This document shows positions 26,969 to 35,752 of a DNA stretch of 64,000 bases, piece by piece. The DNA comes from Rhodopseudomonas palustris (GTDB lineage: Bacteria; Pseudomonadota; Alphaproteobacteria; Rhizobiales; Xanthobacteraceae), in NCBI RefSeq assembly GCF_034479375.1, contig NZ_CP140155.1, positions 1,922,001 to 1,986,000 of the forward strand, read 5' to 3'. A program made the translations under genes and the position numbers. The notes under the pieces are model-generated. The model did no database searches and was not told where the DNA came from. It was given only the letters and a program-made list of their open reading frames with translations. Numbering within the stretch: position 1 is the first letter of the stretch; the number at the start of each line of letters is the position of its first letter.

Positions 26969-27005
26969 TCGTCCTAGGATTTCGGTCGGAATAGAGCGTC
27001 GTGCC

Positions 27006-27719
27006 CTAGTACTTCGCGACCGCGGGGCCGCCCCAGCCGAAGCGATAATTGATGCCGGCCTTGACGGTGTGGTCGTCGTTGCGGAACGTGGTGCCGACCA
27101 TGTCGGCCGGACCGCTGGTGAAGGCGGTGTTGTCGAATTTGTAGTACTGATACTCGACCTTGGCGGACCAGCTCGGCGCGAACATGTATTCGAGGCCGGC
27201 GCCGACCGTGTAGCCATCGTTGCGGCTGCCCGACGTCGAATACGCCGCCGGAATGCCGCCTGCGGTGGCGACGCCGAGGCTGGAATCGCGGAAGGCGTAG
27301 CCGCCCTTGGCGTAGAGCAGCGCCGGGCCCCACGTATAGCCGAGCCGGCCGGTGACGGAGCCCAGACCGCGGGTGTTCTCGGTCGCGGTGCTACCCGCCG
27401 GAAACACCACGCCGGTGTTGTTCGACGCCATCCAGCTGTATTGCGCCTCGAGGCCGACCACCCAGTTCGGCGCGAACTGATAGTCGAAGCCGCCCTGCAC
27501 GCCGCCCATGAAGCGGCCGGAATCGCTCTGGATGTTGTCGCTGCCGGCGAACGCGCCGCCGACATTGCCGCCGATGTAGAAGCCGGTCCAGTTGTAGACC
27601 GCCGCCGGCGCGGTGGCGGGCGGCGCCTTGGTGTAGGCCGGCCGCGGACCGAGATCGGCGGCGAAAGCCGGCGCACCGAGCACGCCGACCGCGACTGCGC
27701 TGAGCAGAAACTTCTTCAT
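27006..27719 (-). CDS. Outer membrane beta-barrel protein (Omp31/OmpA-like porin family)
   Basis: ATG 27719 (MKKFLLSAVAVGVLGAPAFA) gives 237 residues with a classical signal peptide. The mature part opens with YNWTGFYIGGNVGGAFAGS, the hallmark of the 8-strand alphaproteobacterial barrel family (PF13505), with alternating strands such as GGFDYQFAPNWVVGLEAQYSW, GRLGYTWGPALLYAKGGYAF and VEYQYYKFD. It ends in the barrel signature YRFGWGGPAVAKY. These are abundant outer-membrane proteins with structural or adhesion roles; the specific role here is not known. The frame extends 46 codons upstream of the chosen start, but that extension is not signal-like. Confidence 0.9.
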   Translation of the reverse strand: MKKFLLSAVAVGVLGAPAFAADLGPRPAYTKAPPATAPAAVYNWTGFYIGGNVGGAFAGSDNIQSDSGRFMGGVQGGFDYQFAPNWVVGLEAQYSWMASNNTGVVFPAGSTATENTRGLGSVTGRLGYTWGPALLYAKGGYAFRDSSLGVATAGGIPAAYSTSGSRNDGYTVGAGLEYMFAPSWSAKVEYQYYKFDNTAFTSGPADMVGTTFRNDDHTVKAGINYRFGWGGPAVAKY

Positions 27720-27939
27720 CGTCGTCCCTCGTCGTCTCGCGTTCGATATCGTCCCGCGTTCGGTGTCGTCCGATGTACTCAAAACAACGTGGCGCCAGTT
27801 TGGTTGCCCGGCGGCGAAGCCGCAGCAGGATCGAGCGCGACTGTGACCGCGCGCCAACCGCCGGGAACCCGCGTTGCGATCCTCGAAATAGCTTCGACGG
27901 TCGACAGATTAGTCGCGGCGGATCGCGATTTGGTCGGGC

Positions 27940-28332
27940 CTATCGCGACAATTTTTCCAGTTCCGGAAACGGCGCGGTGACGACGCCGGCGCAGAGCTCC
28001 TGGGGGTTGGCGGCGACGCGATCGAGCCGGCCGTCGACGTGGACGATCGCCAGTTCCTGCGGCTTGCCGGAGGGCGGGGTGAAGCGCACGCAGGACACGA
28101 AGCGCACTTGCCCGCCGAGCGGGCGCTGCACCGGCTCGGCCATCGCGGCGTCGCGCAGGCCGACCGGGTTGTTCAGATAGCTGCGCAGGAACGCCGGGAT
28201 CTCGCTGCGATAATTCGCCGGAAACCGCTGCAGCGCGGCGCCGCCGTCGCCCGGCCCGTCGCTGGTGACGCAGCCGCCGAGCGAAGCTGCGGCGAGCAGC
28301 GCGAGCGCGATGCGGGGGATCGAAGCGGACAC
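27940..28332 (-). CDS. Putative lipoprotein
   Basis: The likely start is GTG 28332, giving MSASIPRIALALLAAASLGGC, a good lipoprotein signal with lipobox LGGC; ATG 28371 in the same frame adds 13 residues that weaken the signal. The mature protein of about 110 residues includes ALQRFPANYRSEIPAFLRSY, a cysteine pair (FVSCVRF, ELCAGVV) and IVHVDGRLDRV. The family is not recognised by name; it looks like a small envelope lipoprotein. It is divergent from the TPR protein gene. The same frame stays open far upstream across other genes, but that part is antisense noise. Confidence 0.7.
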   Translation of the reverse strand: MSASIPRIALALLAAASLGGCVTSDGPGDGGAALQRFPANYRSEIPAFLRSYLNNPVGLRDAAMAEPVQRPLGGQVRFVSCVRFTPPSGKPQELAIVHVDGRLDRVAANPQELCAGVVTAPFPELEKLSR

Positions 28333-28632
28333 GGCGGGCTCGTGAATCAGGACGCGGGATGCGCAAGCCATAGCCGGTTCGCCGCGGAAATCAACGATCG
28401 CGCCGCGGCATGTGATCGCCGCGCGGCGCGGTTCGGCGCCAAGCCTGTTGCCAAACGTCGCGGCGCTTCCGATCATGCGGCGCAGTGAAACCGCCGCAGC
28501 CGCGCCTGCGTATGAACCATCGGCCGGCACGGCGCGGCAAAGGTTTCGACGTCGCGGCCGGGAATGTCCGGCGCTGTGCGGTGTTTCGATCAGGGCGTCG
28601 CCCTGGATGGGTCGACAATGGAGGGATTGCTG

Positions 28633-29142
28633 ATGACCAAAGCTTCGCGACTGCTCGCCTTCGCCCTGCTCTCGACCGCGCTGATCGCGCCGCCGGCATT
28701 CGCCGCGCCGGATTCCGACCCGGCGCCGCCGCCGCGCTCGGACGGCAAGTCCGGCAAGAAGAAGCAGTCCGAGCAGCGCTTCCGCGACGGCTACCGCGCC
28801 GCTTACGCGACGATCTACGAGCGCGGCGACTACGCGGCCGGCATCGCTCAGCTCAGGGCGCTCGGCCGCGACGACAACGCCTCGGTGGCGACGCTGCTCG
28901 GCTATTCGCATCGCAAGCTCGGCGACTATAAGCTGGCGCAGGCGTATTACGAACGCGCGCTGAAGACCGACCCGAACCACGTCCGCACCTGGCAGTATTA
29001 CGGCCTGTGGCAGGTCGAGCAGGGCAATCGCGAGCGCGCGCAATATCACCTCGACCGCATCGCCGCGTTGTGCGGCAACACCGCTTGCGCGGAATACACC
29101 TCGCTCGCCGCGGCGATCGGCGGCGCCGGCGGATCGTACTGA
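28633..29142 (+). CDS. Secreted TPR-repeat protein
   Basis: ATG 28633 is preceded by GGAGGGA at ideal spacing and yields 169 residues with a signal peptide (LLAFALLSTALIAPPAFA). After a Lys/Pro linker come two or three tetratricopeptide helices: AAYATIYERGDYAAGIAQL, SVATLLGYSHRKLGDYKLAQ, YYERALKTDPNHVRTWQYY and LWQVEQGNRERAQYHL. Two cysteines near the end (LCGNTAC) could form a disulfide. TPR proteins mediate protein-protein contacts; the partner is unknown. It lies upstream of nadK with a hairpin between them. Confidence 0.85.
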   Translation: MTKASRLLAFALLSTALIAPPAFAAPDSDPAPPPRSDGKSGKKKQSEQRFRDGYRAAYATIYERGDYAAGIAQLRALGRDDNASVATLLGYSHRKLGDYKLAQAYYERALKTDPNHVRTWQYYGLWQVEQGNRERAQYHLDRIAALCGNTACAEYTSLAAAIGGAGGSY

Positions 29143-29208
29143 TCCCGCCGCCGGCGCAATCCGCGGACGGCTCGACAAAGCCGGGAAAGGTCGTATAGAC
29201 CAGCGCGA

Positions 29209-29235
29209 CGAAACCCGCTTCGCTCGCGGGTTTCG
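29209..29235 (+). terminator. Hairpin between the TPR gene and nadK
   Basis: Ten-base stem cgaaacccgc / gcgggtttcg with a 7-base loop, between the TPR stop and the nadK start. It probably ends the TPR transcript. Confidence 0.5.
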
Positions 29236-29265
29236 AGCCGCCCACGCCTGCGCAGAGCCCGCCTC

Positions 29266-30045
29266 ATGAGCACTTCCCCGCGACGCGACCGCATCGCCTT
29301 CGTCGCGAGCCAGAGCGCGGAAGCGCAAGCGGCGCAGGCACAACTGGTGTCGATCTACGGCAATCACGACGCCGCCGAGGCCGATGTCGTGGTCGCGCTC
29401 GGCGGCGACGGCCTGATGCTGCAGACGCTGCACCAGCAGATGCGCAGCGGCACGCCGATCTACGGCATGCATCGCGGCACGGTCGGCTTCCTGATGAACG
29501 AATACTCGACGCACGATCTGCCGCGCCGGCTCCAGGCTGCGCGCGAGACCGTGATCCATCCGCTGCTGATGCGCGCCACCGACATCTACGGCGAAGTGCA
29601 CATCCATCACGCCATCAACGAGGTCTCGTTGTTCCGGCAGAGCCATCAGGCGGCGCGCTTGCGCATCATCATCGACGAGCGCGAGCGGATGAGCGAGCTC
29701 GTCGCCGACGGCATTCTGGTCGCGACGCCGGCCGGCTCGACCGCCTATAATCTCTCGGCGCAGGGTCCGATCCTGCCGATCAACGCACAGTTACTTGCGC
29801 TGACGCCGATCTCGGCGTTCCGGCCGCGGCGCTGGCGCGGGGCGCTGCTGCCGGACAACGCCTTCGTGGTGATCGAGGTGCTGGAAGTCGACAAGCGCCC
29901 GGTCGCGGCGGTGGCCGATCACGACGAGGCGCGCGACGTGCGACGGGTCGAGGTGATCTCCGACAAGACCATCGCGCTACGGATGCTGTTCGACCCCGGC
30001 CACAGCCTCGAGGAACGCATCCTGAGCGAACAGTTCGGCACCTGA
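29266..30045 (+). CDS. nadK: NAD kinase
   Basis: The 259-residue protein ([17 protein letters not shown]) has the NAD kinase hallmark GGDG at residues 46-49 within [13 protein letters not shown], then [21 protein letters not shown] (the NE/D substrate motif) and [17 protein letters not shown]. It phosphorylates NAD to NADP in the cytoplasm. Length matches the short alphaproteobacterial form. No operon partner is evident: the region downstream is repeat-rich and non-coding. Confidence 0.96.
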   Translation: MSTSPRRDRIAFVASQSAEAQAAQAQLVSIYGNHDAAEADVVVALGGDGLMLQTLHQQMRSGTPIYGMHRGTVGFLMNEYSTHDLPRRLQAARETVIHPLLMRATDIYGEVHIHHAINEVSLFRQSHQAARLRIIIDERERMSELVADGILVATPAGSTAYNLSAQGPILPINAQLLALTPISAFRPRRWRGALLPDNAFVVIEVLEVDKRPVAAVADHDEARDVRRVEVISDKTIALRMLFDPGHSLEERILSEQFGT

Positions 30046-30649
30046 AGGACTTTTTACTAGACCGATCAAGGACTTAAGCGCAGTGCGCTGGGTCTTGCGG
30101 CAAACCTGTGGCAGCGCCGGCCGCCCCCTGCCCCGGCCATTGAAATCACAGCCGAATTCCGATCGGCGTCTTGCGGCAAACCGGTGACAAACCTGTGGCG
30201 CGCGCACGCGGCGCGAACTCCGGCTTGCGGCCGGCTCGCGGCTGACCCGCCGGGCGCGGCGGACGGTAGTATGATCGGGGAACGGCGCAACGTGGCCTGC
30301 CCGCCACAGGGGACAGGACAGTATTCCTGACGCACGGTGGCGCAAGCGCCACAGTCGGCGGGGCGGCGCAAATGCGACTGCTTCGCATCAGAGCGCGATG
30401 GAGATCGCGAGCTCTCGTCGCCCTCCCCTGGAGGGGGAGGGTCGGTGGGCAGCGCGCGCAGCGCGGTGCACGCCGGGGTGGGGTGAGCCGCGGGCACGGC
30501 GGATGAACTCTTCGCCACCCCACCCCGCTCGCTGACGCGAGCGCCCCTCCCGCTCCAGGGGAAGGTGAAGCGCGAGACGGCGGGGGATGCGACCACGACG
30601 CCGCCGTCATGCCGTGGACGCAGGGCATTTGCCCCGCTAGGTTGCGGCG
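30046..30649. other. Non-coding gap with degenerate direct repeats
   Basis: No gene is supported. Near the left end, gtcttgcggcaaacc occurs twice (about 30092 and 30170), followed by a third partial caaacctgtggc. The right half contains the palindromic element at 30421-30567. Confidence 0.5.
30421..30567. repeat. About 147-bp palindromic repeat element, copy 1
   Basis: The ends are complementary (ccctcccctggaggggg at the left; cgctccaggggaagg at the right). The inner part matches the reverse complement of the element at 34317-34463, including the block around gatgaactcttcgccacccc. It is a dispersed intergenic element in the opposite orientation to copy 2. Confidence 0.8.
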
Positions 30650-32863
30650 ATGGGGGACTCACCTAGCGTACCGGTCGTCGAGGAGTTCATCGCGCGTTGG
30701 CAGGGCCGTGAAGGCGGGCAGGAACGCGCGAACTACGTCTCGTTTCTCACCGAACTGATAGCAGTGCTGGGATTGCCGAAGCCGGACCCGGCGGACGCGA
30801 CCCACGCGCACAACGACTACGTGTTCGAACGCGCGGTGAAGAAGACCGCCGAGGACTCGTCGTCCTATGGCCGGATCGATCTCTACCGGAAGAACAGCTT
30901 CGTGCTCGAGGCCAAGCAGAGCCGCTGGCAGGGGCAGACCAAGGAAATCAAGAACCAGAGCGATCTGTTAGGCGCCGACAAGGCCGACGCCACGCGCGGC
31001 CGTCGCGGCGCCGATCGCGCCTGGGACGTGCTGATGCTCAACGCCAAGCGGCAGGCCGAGGAATATGCCCGCGCGCTGCCCGCCTCGCACGGCTGGCCGC
31101 CCTTCATCCTGGTGTGCGACGTCGGCCATTGCATCGAGGTCTATGCCGACTTCACCGGACAGGGCAAGAACTACACGCAGTTTCCCGATCGCCAGAGCTT
31201 CCGAATCTATCTCGAAGATCTGCGCGACGACGGCGTGCGCGAGCGGCTGCGCAAGATCTGGCTGGAGCCGCACGCGCTCGACCCGGCGCAGCAATCGGCC
31301 AAGGTCACGCGCGACATCGCCAAGCGGCTGGCACAGGTGTCGCTCGCGCTGGAGAAGCAGAACTACGCGGCCGACGACGTCGCGATGTTCCTGATGCGCT
31401 GCCTGTTCACGATGTTCGCCGAGGACGTCGGCCTGCTGCCGGAGAAATCGTTCAAGGATTTGCTCGAGGACTGCGAGCGCAATCCCGAAGCCTTCGTCCA
31501 CGACGTCGGCCAGCTCTGGGAGGCGATGGACACCGGGCAATGGGCGCACGCTCTCAAGGCCAAGGTGAAGAAGTTCAACGGCGAGTTCTTCAAGAGCCGC
31601 GCCGCATTGCCGCTCGGCCGCGAGGAGATCGGCGAACTGCGCCGTGCCGCCGAATACAACTGGAACGAGGTCGATCCCTCGATCTTCGGCACGCTCTTGG
31701 AGCAGGCGCTCGACGCGAGCGAGCGCAAGAAGTTAGGGGCGCACTACACGCCGCGCGCTTATGTCGAACGGCTGGTGATCGCCACCATCATCGAGCCGCT
31801 GCGCGAGGACTGGCGCAACGTCCAGGCCACCGCCGAGACGCTGCGCGGCGCCGGCGATCTCAAAGCCGCGGCGAGCGCGGTGCAGCACTTTCACGATACG
31901 CTGTGCGAGACGCGGGTGCTCGACCCGGCCTGCGGCACCGGGAATTTTCTCTACGTCTCGCTCGAACTGATGAAGCGGCTCGAAGGCGAAGTGCTGGAAG
32001 CCCTGCTCGACCTCGGCGGCCAGGAAGCGCTGCGCGGGCTCGGCTCGCACTCGGTCGATCCGCATCAGTTCCTCGGCCTCGAGATCAATCCGCGCGCCGC
32101 AGCCATCGCCGAGCTGGTGCTGTGGATCGGCTATCTGCAATGGCACTTCCGCACCAAGGGCGCCCCGCCCGACGAGCCGATCCTGCGCGCCTTCAAGAAT
32201 ATCAAGGTCAAGAACGCGGTGCTCGACTGGGACGGCGCGCCGCTGCCGAAAATCGTCGACGGCCAAGAGACCTACCCGAACCCGCGTCGGCCGGACTGGC
32301 CGGCGGCGGAGTTCATCGTGGGCAATCCGCCGTTCATCGGGGCGAGTAGCATCCGCGCACGACTAGGAAGTGAATTCGCGGAAGCACTTTGGCGAGTCCA
32401 TTCACACATCAACGAATCTGCAGACTTCGTAATGTATTGGTGGGATCGCGCAGCAGAACTACTGACGTTGAAGGGAAGTATCCTACGTCGATTTGGATTG
32501 GTCACAACCAACAGCATTACTCAAGAATTCTCACGTCGAGTGGTCACCCGGCACCTCAAATCCAAGAAACCCATTTCACTGGTAATGGCGATTCCCGACC
32601 ACCCTTGGACTAAGGCGCAAGGAGCGGCCGCAGTTCGGATTGCGATGACCGTCGGCCGACTCGGAGTTCAGGACGGCTTACTCAGCAAGACTGTAACCGA
32701 GGAGAATCTAGATTCGGATGAACCCTCAATAACGTTCTCAGACCAAGTTGGGCAGATCAATTCTAATTTGACTATTGGCGTGGACCTGACCTCCAGTACG
32801 AACTTGCGGTCCAATTCTGGCGTCTGTCATGACGGCGTAAAGCTCCACGGCAGCGGCTTCTAG
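30650..32863 (+). CDS. MmeI-family type IIG restriction-modification enzyme, 5' part (frameshifted)
   Basis: This 737-residue frame holds the nuclease and methyltransferase parts of a single-chain restriction-modification enzyme. The nuclease motif is D77-x9-E87-A-K89 (GRIDLYRKNSFVLEAKQ), with the same D-x9-ExK spacing described for MmeI. A helical spacer follows, then SAM-binding motif I DPACGTGNF (425-433) and catalytic motif IV NPPF (559-562). These families cut DNA some distance from the site and protect it by adenine methylation. The reading frame is lost after HGSGF: the next frame continues directly with VTPEEAVHLGLG. A one-base deletion, or a sequencing error, near 32860 explains this. 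From about 32340 base composition turns AT-richer than the rest of the gene. The enzyme as shown would lack its specificity domain. Confidence 0.88.
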   Translation: MGDSPSVPVVEEFIARWQGREGGQERANYVSFLTELIAVLGLPKPDPADATHAHNDYVFERAVKKTAEDSSSYGRIDLYRKNSFVLEAKQSRWQGQTKEIKNQSDLLGADKADATRGRRGADRAWDVLMLNAKRQAEEYARALPASHGWPPFILVCDVGHCIEVYADFTGQGKNYTQFPDRQSFRIYLEDLRDDGVRERLRKIWLEPHALDPAQQSAKVTRDIAKRLAQVSLALEKQNYAADDVAMFLMRCLFTMFAEDVGLLPEKSFKDLLEDCERNPEAFVHDVGQLWEAMDTGQWAHALKAKVKKFNGEFFKSRAALPLGREEIGELRRAAEYNWNEVDPSIFGTLLEQALDASERKKLGAHYTPRAYVERLVIATIIEPLREDWRNVQATAETLRGAGDLKAAASAVQHFHDTLCETRVLDPACGTGNFLYVSLELMKRLEGEVLEALLDLGGQEALRGLGSHSVDPHQFLGLEINPRAAAIAELVLWIGYLQWHFRTKGAPPDEPILRAFKNIKVKNAVLDWDGAPLPKIVDGQETYPNPRRPDWPAAEFIVGNPPFIGASSIRARLGSEFAEALWRVHSHINESADFVMYWWDRAAELLTLKGSILRRFGLVTTNSITQEFSRRVVTRHLKSKKPISLVMAIPDHPWTKAQGAAAVRIAMTVGRLGVQDGLLSKTVTEENLDSDEPSITFSDQVGQINSNLTIGVDLTSSTNLRSNSGVCHDGVKLHGSGF

Positions 32864-32880
32864 TCACCCCCGAAGAAGCA

Positions 32881-34224
32881 GTGCATTTAGGCCTTGGAAA
32901 GCGATCCGGATTAGAGGCCCACATAGTCAAGTATCGCAATGGCCGGGACCTCACATCGCGCGCCCGTGGTGTGATGGTGATCGATTTGTATGGGATTGAT
33001 ATTGACGATGTCCGCATTCTTTTCCCTGAGGTCTATCAACACCTCCTTCGTACCGTGAAACCGGAACGAGACGCCAACAACCGTGCGACCTACAGAGATA
33101 ATTGGTGGATATTTGGTGAGCCGCGTCGTGAAATGCGTCCTGCCTTGATGGGATTGACGCGCTTTATCGCCACCGTCGATACGGCGAGACATAGGGTTTT
33201 TCAGTTCCTGTCGTCTGACATTATCTGTGATGACAAGAATGTCGTTGTCGCAAGTGATGACGGATTCACTTTGGGGGTTCTTTCCTCTCTGCTGCACGTA
33301 AAATGGAGTCTTTTCGTAGGTGCTAAACTCGAAGACCGACCGGTTTATCCGAAGTCGCAGTGCTTCGATCCCTTCCCCTTCCCCGACGCCAATCCGATTC
33401 AGAAGCAGACCATTCGGGTGATCGCCGAGGAACTCGACGCGCATCGCAAGCGCGTGCTGGCGGAGCATCCGCATCTGACGCTGACCGGACTGTACAACGT
33501 GCTGGAGCGGATCAGGGCGGGAGCCGCGCCACATACCCAGCCGTCATCCCCGGGCTCGTCCCGGGGATCCACGCCGTCGCGTCGCGTCGGAAAGAAAGAC
33601 GTGGATGGCCGGGTCAAGCCCGGCCATGACGGAGAGAGGGATGCGCTCGGCCACAATAGAGACGATGGGGCGCCCGGCCCTGATGGGGAGAGCAATGTGC
33701 TGACGGCCGACGAGCAGCGCATCTTCGACGACGGGCTGGTGCTGATCCTCAAAGAACTGCACGACCGGCTCGATGTCGCGGTGGCCGAGGCCTATGGCTG
33801 GCCGGCGGATTTGTCCGACGACGAAATCCTGGCGCGGCTGGTGGCGCTGAACAAGGAGCGCGCCGCGGAAGAGAAGCGCGGGCTGGTGCGCTGGCTGCGG
33901 CCGGACTACCAGAAGCCGCGGTTCGCCAAGGGCATCGACAGGCAGGCGGCGACGGAAGACGGCGCGCAGATCGCGGCCTCCCTCGATCTCGGCGAGACCA
34001 GGCAGAAGCCGTCGTTCCCGGCCGGCGCGGTGGAGCAGACCGCCGCGGTGTTCGCGGCGCTCGCCGCAGCGCCCGGCCCGCTCGACGCCAAGGGACTGGC
34101 CGCACAATTCAGGCGGACCAAAACCACCGAGAAGAAAGTCGCCGAGGTGCTGGCGTCGCTGGCGCGGCTCGGCTACGTCGCCACCGCCGACGGCGCCAAC
34201 TACGCGTTGCGGCGGGTGGCGTAG
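32881..34224 (+). CDS. MmeI-family type IIG restriction-modification enzyme, 3' part (specificity and C-terminal domain)
   Basis: This 447-residue frame continues the upstream enzyme in another phase. GTG 32881 is simply the first start-like codon; the true homologous sequence begins at about 32865 (VTPEEAV). It contains the target-recognition region (YRNGRDLTSRARGVMVIDLYG, PERDANNRATYRDNWWIFGEPR, VFQFLSSDIICDDKN) and the FDPFPFPDA junction. The C-terminal helical domain follows (LTADEQRIFDDGLVLILKEL, RGLVRWLRPDYQKPRF). At residues 221-251 a palindromic DNA repeat (33541-33631) is translated in frame. Bases up to about 33350 are AT-richer than the following part. The fragment alone is probably not made or not functional unless the frameshift is an artefact. 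Confidence 0.82.
   Translation: MHLGLGKRSGLEAHIVKYRNGRDLTSRARGVMVIDLYGIDIDDVRILFPEVYQHLLRTVKPERDANNRATYRDNWWIFGEPRREMRPALMGLTRFIATVDTARHRVFQFLSSDIICDDKNVVVASDDGFTLGVLSSLLHVKWSLFVGAKLEDRPVYPKSQCFDPFPFPDANPIQKQTIRVIAEELDAHRKRVLAEHPHLTLTGLYNVLERIRAGAAPHTQPSSPGSSRGSTPSRRVGKKDVDGRVKPGHDGERDALGHNRDDGAPGPDGESNVLTADEQRIFDDGLVLILKELHDRLDVAVAEAYGWPADLSDDEILARLVALNKERAAEEKRGLVRWLRPDYQKPRFAKGIDRQAATEDGAQIAASLDLGETRQKPSFPAGAVEQTAAVFAALAAAPGPLDAKGLAAQFRRTKTTEKKVAEVLASLARLGYVATADGANYALRRVA
33541..33631 (+). repeat. Palindromic repeat element inserted inside the restriction-modification gene
   Basis: The sequence starts ccgtcatccccgggctcg and ends aagcccggccatgacgg, giving complementary ends around a core with gatccacg / cgtggatg arms. 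This is a typical intergenic palindromic repeat, yet here it lies between two conserved protein segments (LERIRAGA and LTADEQRIFDD) and keeps the frame open. Confidence 0.8.
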
Positions 34225-34316
34225 GCGCGTCGGCGCGCGCGTCCGCCTCGGCACGGACCACCCTCCCCGCAAGACAGGGCGATCGCGTATGAAAGTCGGC
34301 GGTTGCTGCGAGCATC

Positions 34317-34463
34317 ACCCTCCCCTGGAGGGGGAGGGTCGCGCGCGTCAGCGCGCGGGGTGGGGTGGCGAAGAGTTCATCCGCCGTGCCTGCGGCCCAC
34401 CCCACCCCGACGAGCACCGCGCTTCGCGCGCTGCCCGCCGACCCTCCCCCTCCAGGGGAGGGT
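34317..34463. repeat. About 147-bp palindromic repeat element, copy 2
   Basis: Starts accctcccctggaggggga and ends tccccctccaggggagggt, with complementary arms. Its core (ggcgaagagttcatccgccg) is the reverse complement of the core of the copy at 30421-30567. It fills most of the gap between the restriction-modification gene and the next small gene. Confidence 0.8.
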
Positions 34464-34551
34464 TAAGAGGGCCGGTGCAATGGCCTCGACCTTCCCGATG
34501 CGATCGCCGGCCCCGCGAGCGAGGATGACGGACGCTGCCGGCCCGGCCCGC

Positions 34552-34731
34552 TCAGCCGCGCTTGTGCGGGGCCTGGGCGCGTTGGGGGACCATGTCGTCG
34601 ACCCGGCCGAGCATGCTCACGCTGGCGCGCAGGCGGCCGAGGCGGCGCGCGTAGTGCATCATCAGGCCGATCAGGAAGGCGCTGCAGGCCAGCACGAAAA
34701 TCAGAAACGCTGTGACTTCTTCGGTTATCAT
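34552..34731 (-). CDS. 59-residue single-pass membrane protein
   Basis: ATG 34731 follows AGGGGCGAC and gives MITEEVTAFLIFVLACSAFL, a single membrane helix, then a basic juxtamembrane segment (HYARRLGRLRAS) and a polar tail (DDMVPQRAQAPHKRG). The longer upstream frame (to 34824) is Arg/Pro-rich and less likely. No family recognised. Confidence 0.6.
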   Translation of the reverse strand: MITEEVTAFLIFVLACSAFLIGLMMHYARRLGRLRASVSMLGRVDDMVPQRAQAPHKRG

Positions 34732-34919
34732 GTCGCCCCTGTCCGGTTCGCGCGCGGCAGCGTCGCGCTGCCCGGGCGACGATCGTAATCGGACCGCGGG
34801 GCGCTCGGAAATGACCGGAGACAAATCCGGCGCGCGACGCGGCGGCGATCGCGGGCGATGGCTAATCGTTACTTACCCGAGCGCGCCTTGCTGCATCGCG
34901 GCAGCGCGCGCACCACAGC

Positions 34920-35110
34920 CCATCCTTCGAGACGCCCCGCTCCGCCCTTCGGGCTACGCGGGGCTCCTCAGGATGAGGACGGGGCATGTGGCGGCGCGCC
35001 CGGGATAAGGGCCGTGCATGCGCGTGCGTGGAGCGCGGGCCGTCGACACGGTCGGCCCTCATGGTGAGGAGCCTCGCGACGCGAAGCGCCGCGGGGCGTC
35101 TCGAACCATG
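34920..35110. repeat. Pair of inverted repeat halves (gagacgccccg type)
   Basis: The left part (34920-34985) contains ttcgagacgccccgctccgc and gctcctcaggatgagg; the right part (35056-35110) contains ctcatggtgaggagcc and gcggggcgtctcgaacc. They are roughly complementary and enclose about 70 bases. No coding potential is seen in the 34732-35202 gap apart from this. Confidence 0.65.
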
Positions 35111-35202
35111 GGCGACGAACGTCCGCGGCAACGCTTCCTTAACGACGTCGGCCTATGCTTAACGCGAAGTATATCGTCGCCCGGCCGGGACCGAAGCTGC
35201 TC

Positions 35203-35748
35203 ATGTTCCGTATCGATTTCAACAAGCTGCGCTTCCTGGTGTGCGACGACAATCCGCACATGCGCCGGATCCTGCGCACGCTGCTGCATTCCTTCGGCGC
35301 GCGCGAAGTGTACGAGGCCGAGGACGGCGCCACCGCGCTCGAGACCTTCAGCCACGCCGCGCCCGACATCGTCATCACCGACTGGGAAATGCCGATCTTC
35401 GACGGGCTCGAACTGGCGCAGATGATCCGCCAGCCGGACTCCAAGGCCAACCCGTTCGTGCCGATCATCATGCTGACCTCGCATTCGGAAAAGCGCCGCG
35501 TCACGCTGGCGCGCGACGCCGGCGTCACCGAATTCCTGGCCAAGCCGATCTCGTCGAAGGGGCTGTATCAGCGCGTGCTCAACGTGGTCGCGAGCCCGCG
35601 GCCGTTCATCAAGACGCGCAATTATTTCGGGCCGGACCGGCGGCGCAGCGCAGGCGGCGGCTATATCGGCCCCGAGCGGCGCGGCCACGGCGAGGCCGAC
35701 GTCATCCAGCAGCCGTCGCTGCTCGACAAGGCCAAGGTCGCAGGCTGA
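35203..35748 (+). CDS. CheY-like response regulator with C-terminal tail
   Basis: ATG 35203 (MFRIDFNKLRFLVCDDNPHM) gives 181 residues; ATG 35155 in frame adds 16 residues of poor quality. The receiver domain (1-125) has the acidic pair D15-D16, phosphoacceptor D60 (DIVITDWEMP), switch T92 (IIMLTSHSEK) and K114 (FLAKPIS). The 55-residue tail has no output domain but carries two similar short motifs, FGPDRRR and GPERRG. The next gene, 4 bases downstream, encodes an Hpt protein, so the two likely form part of a phosphorelay. No histidine kinase lies in the window. Confidence 0.9.
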   Translation: MFRIDFNKLRFLVCDDNPHMRRILRTLLHSFGAREVYEAEDGATALETFSHAAPDIVITDWEMPIFDGLELAQMIRQPDSKANPFVPIIMLTSHSEKRRVTLARDAGVTEFLAKPISSKGLYQRVLNVVASPRPFIKTRNYFGPDRRRSAGGGYIGPERRGHGEADVIQQPSLLDKAKVAG

Positions 35749-35752
35749 CATC

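Noticed and set aside
27940..29646. 568-codon minus-strand frame joining the lipoprotein to sequence across the TPR and nadK genes
   Set aside because: Only the last 130 codons look like a protein (lipobox signal); the rest is antisense to two well-supported genes.
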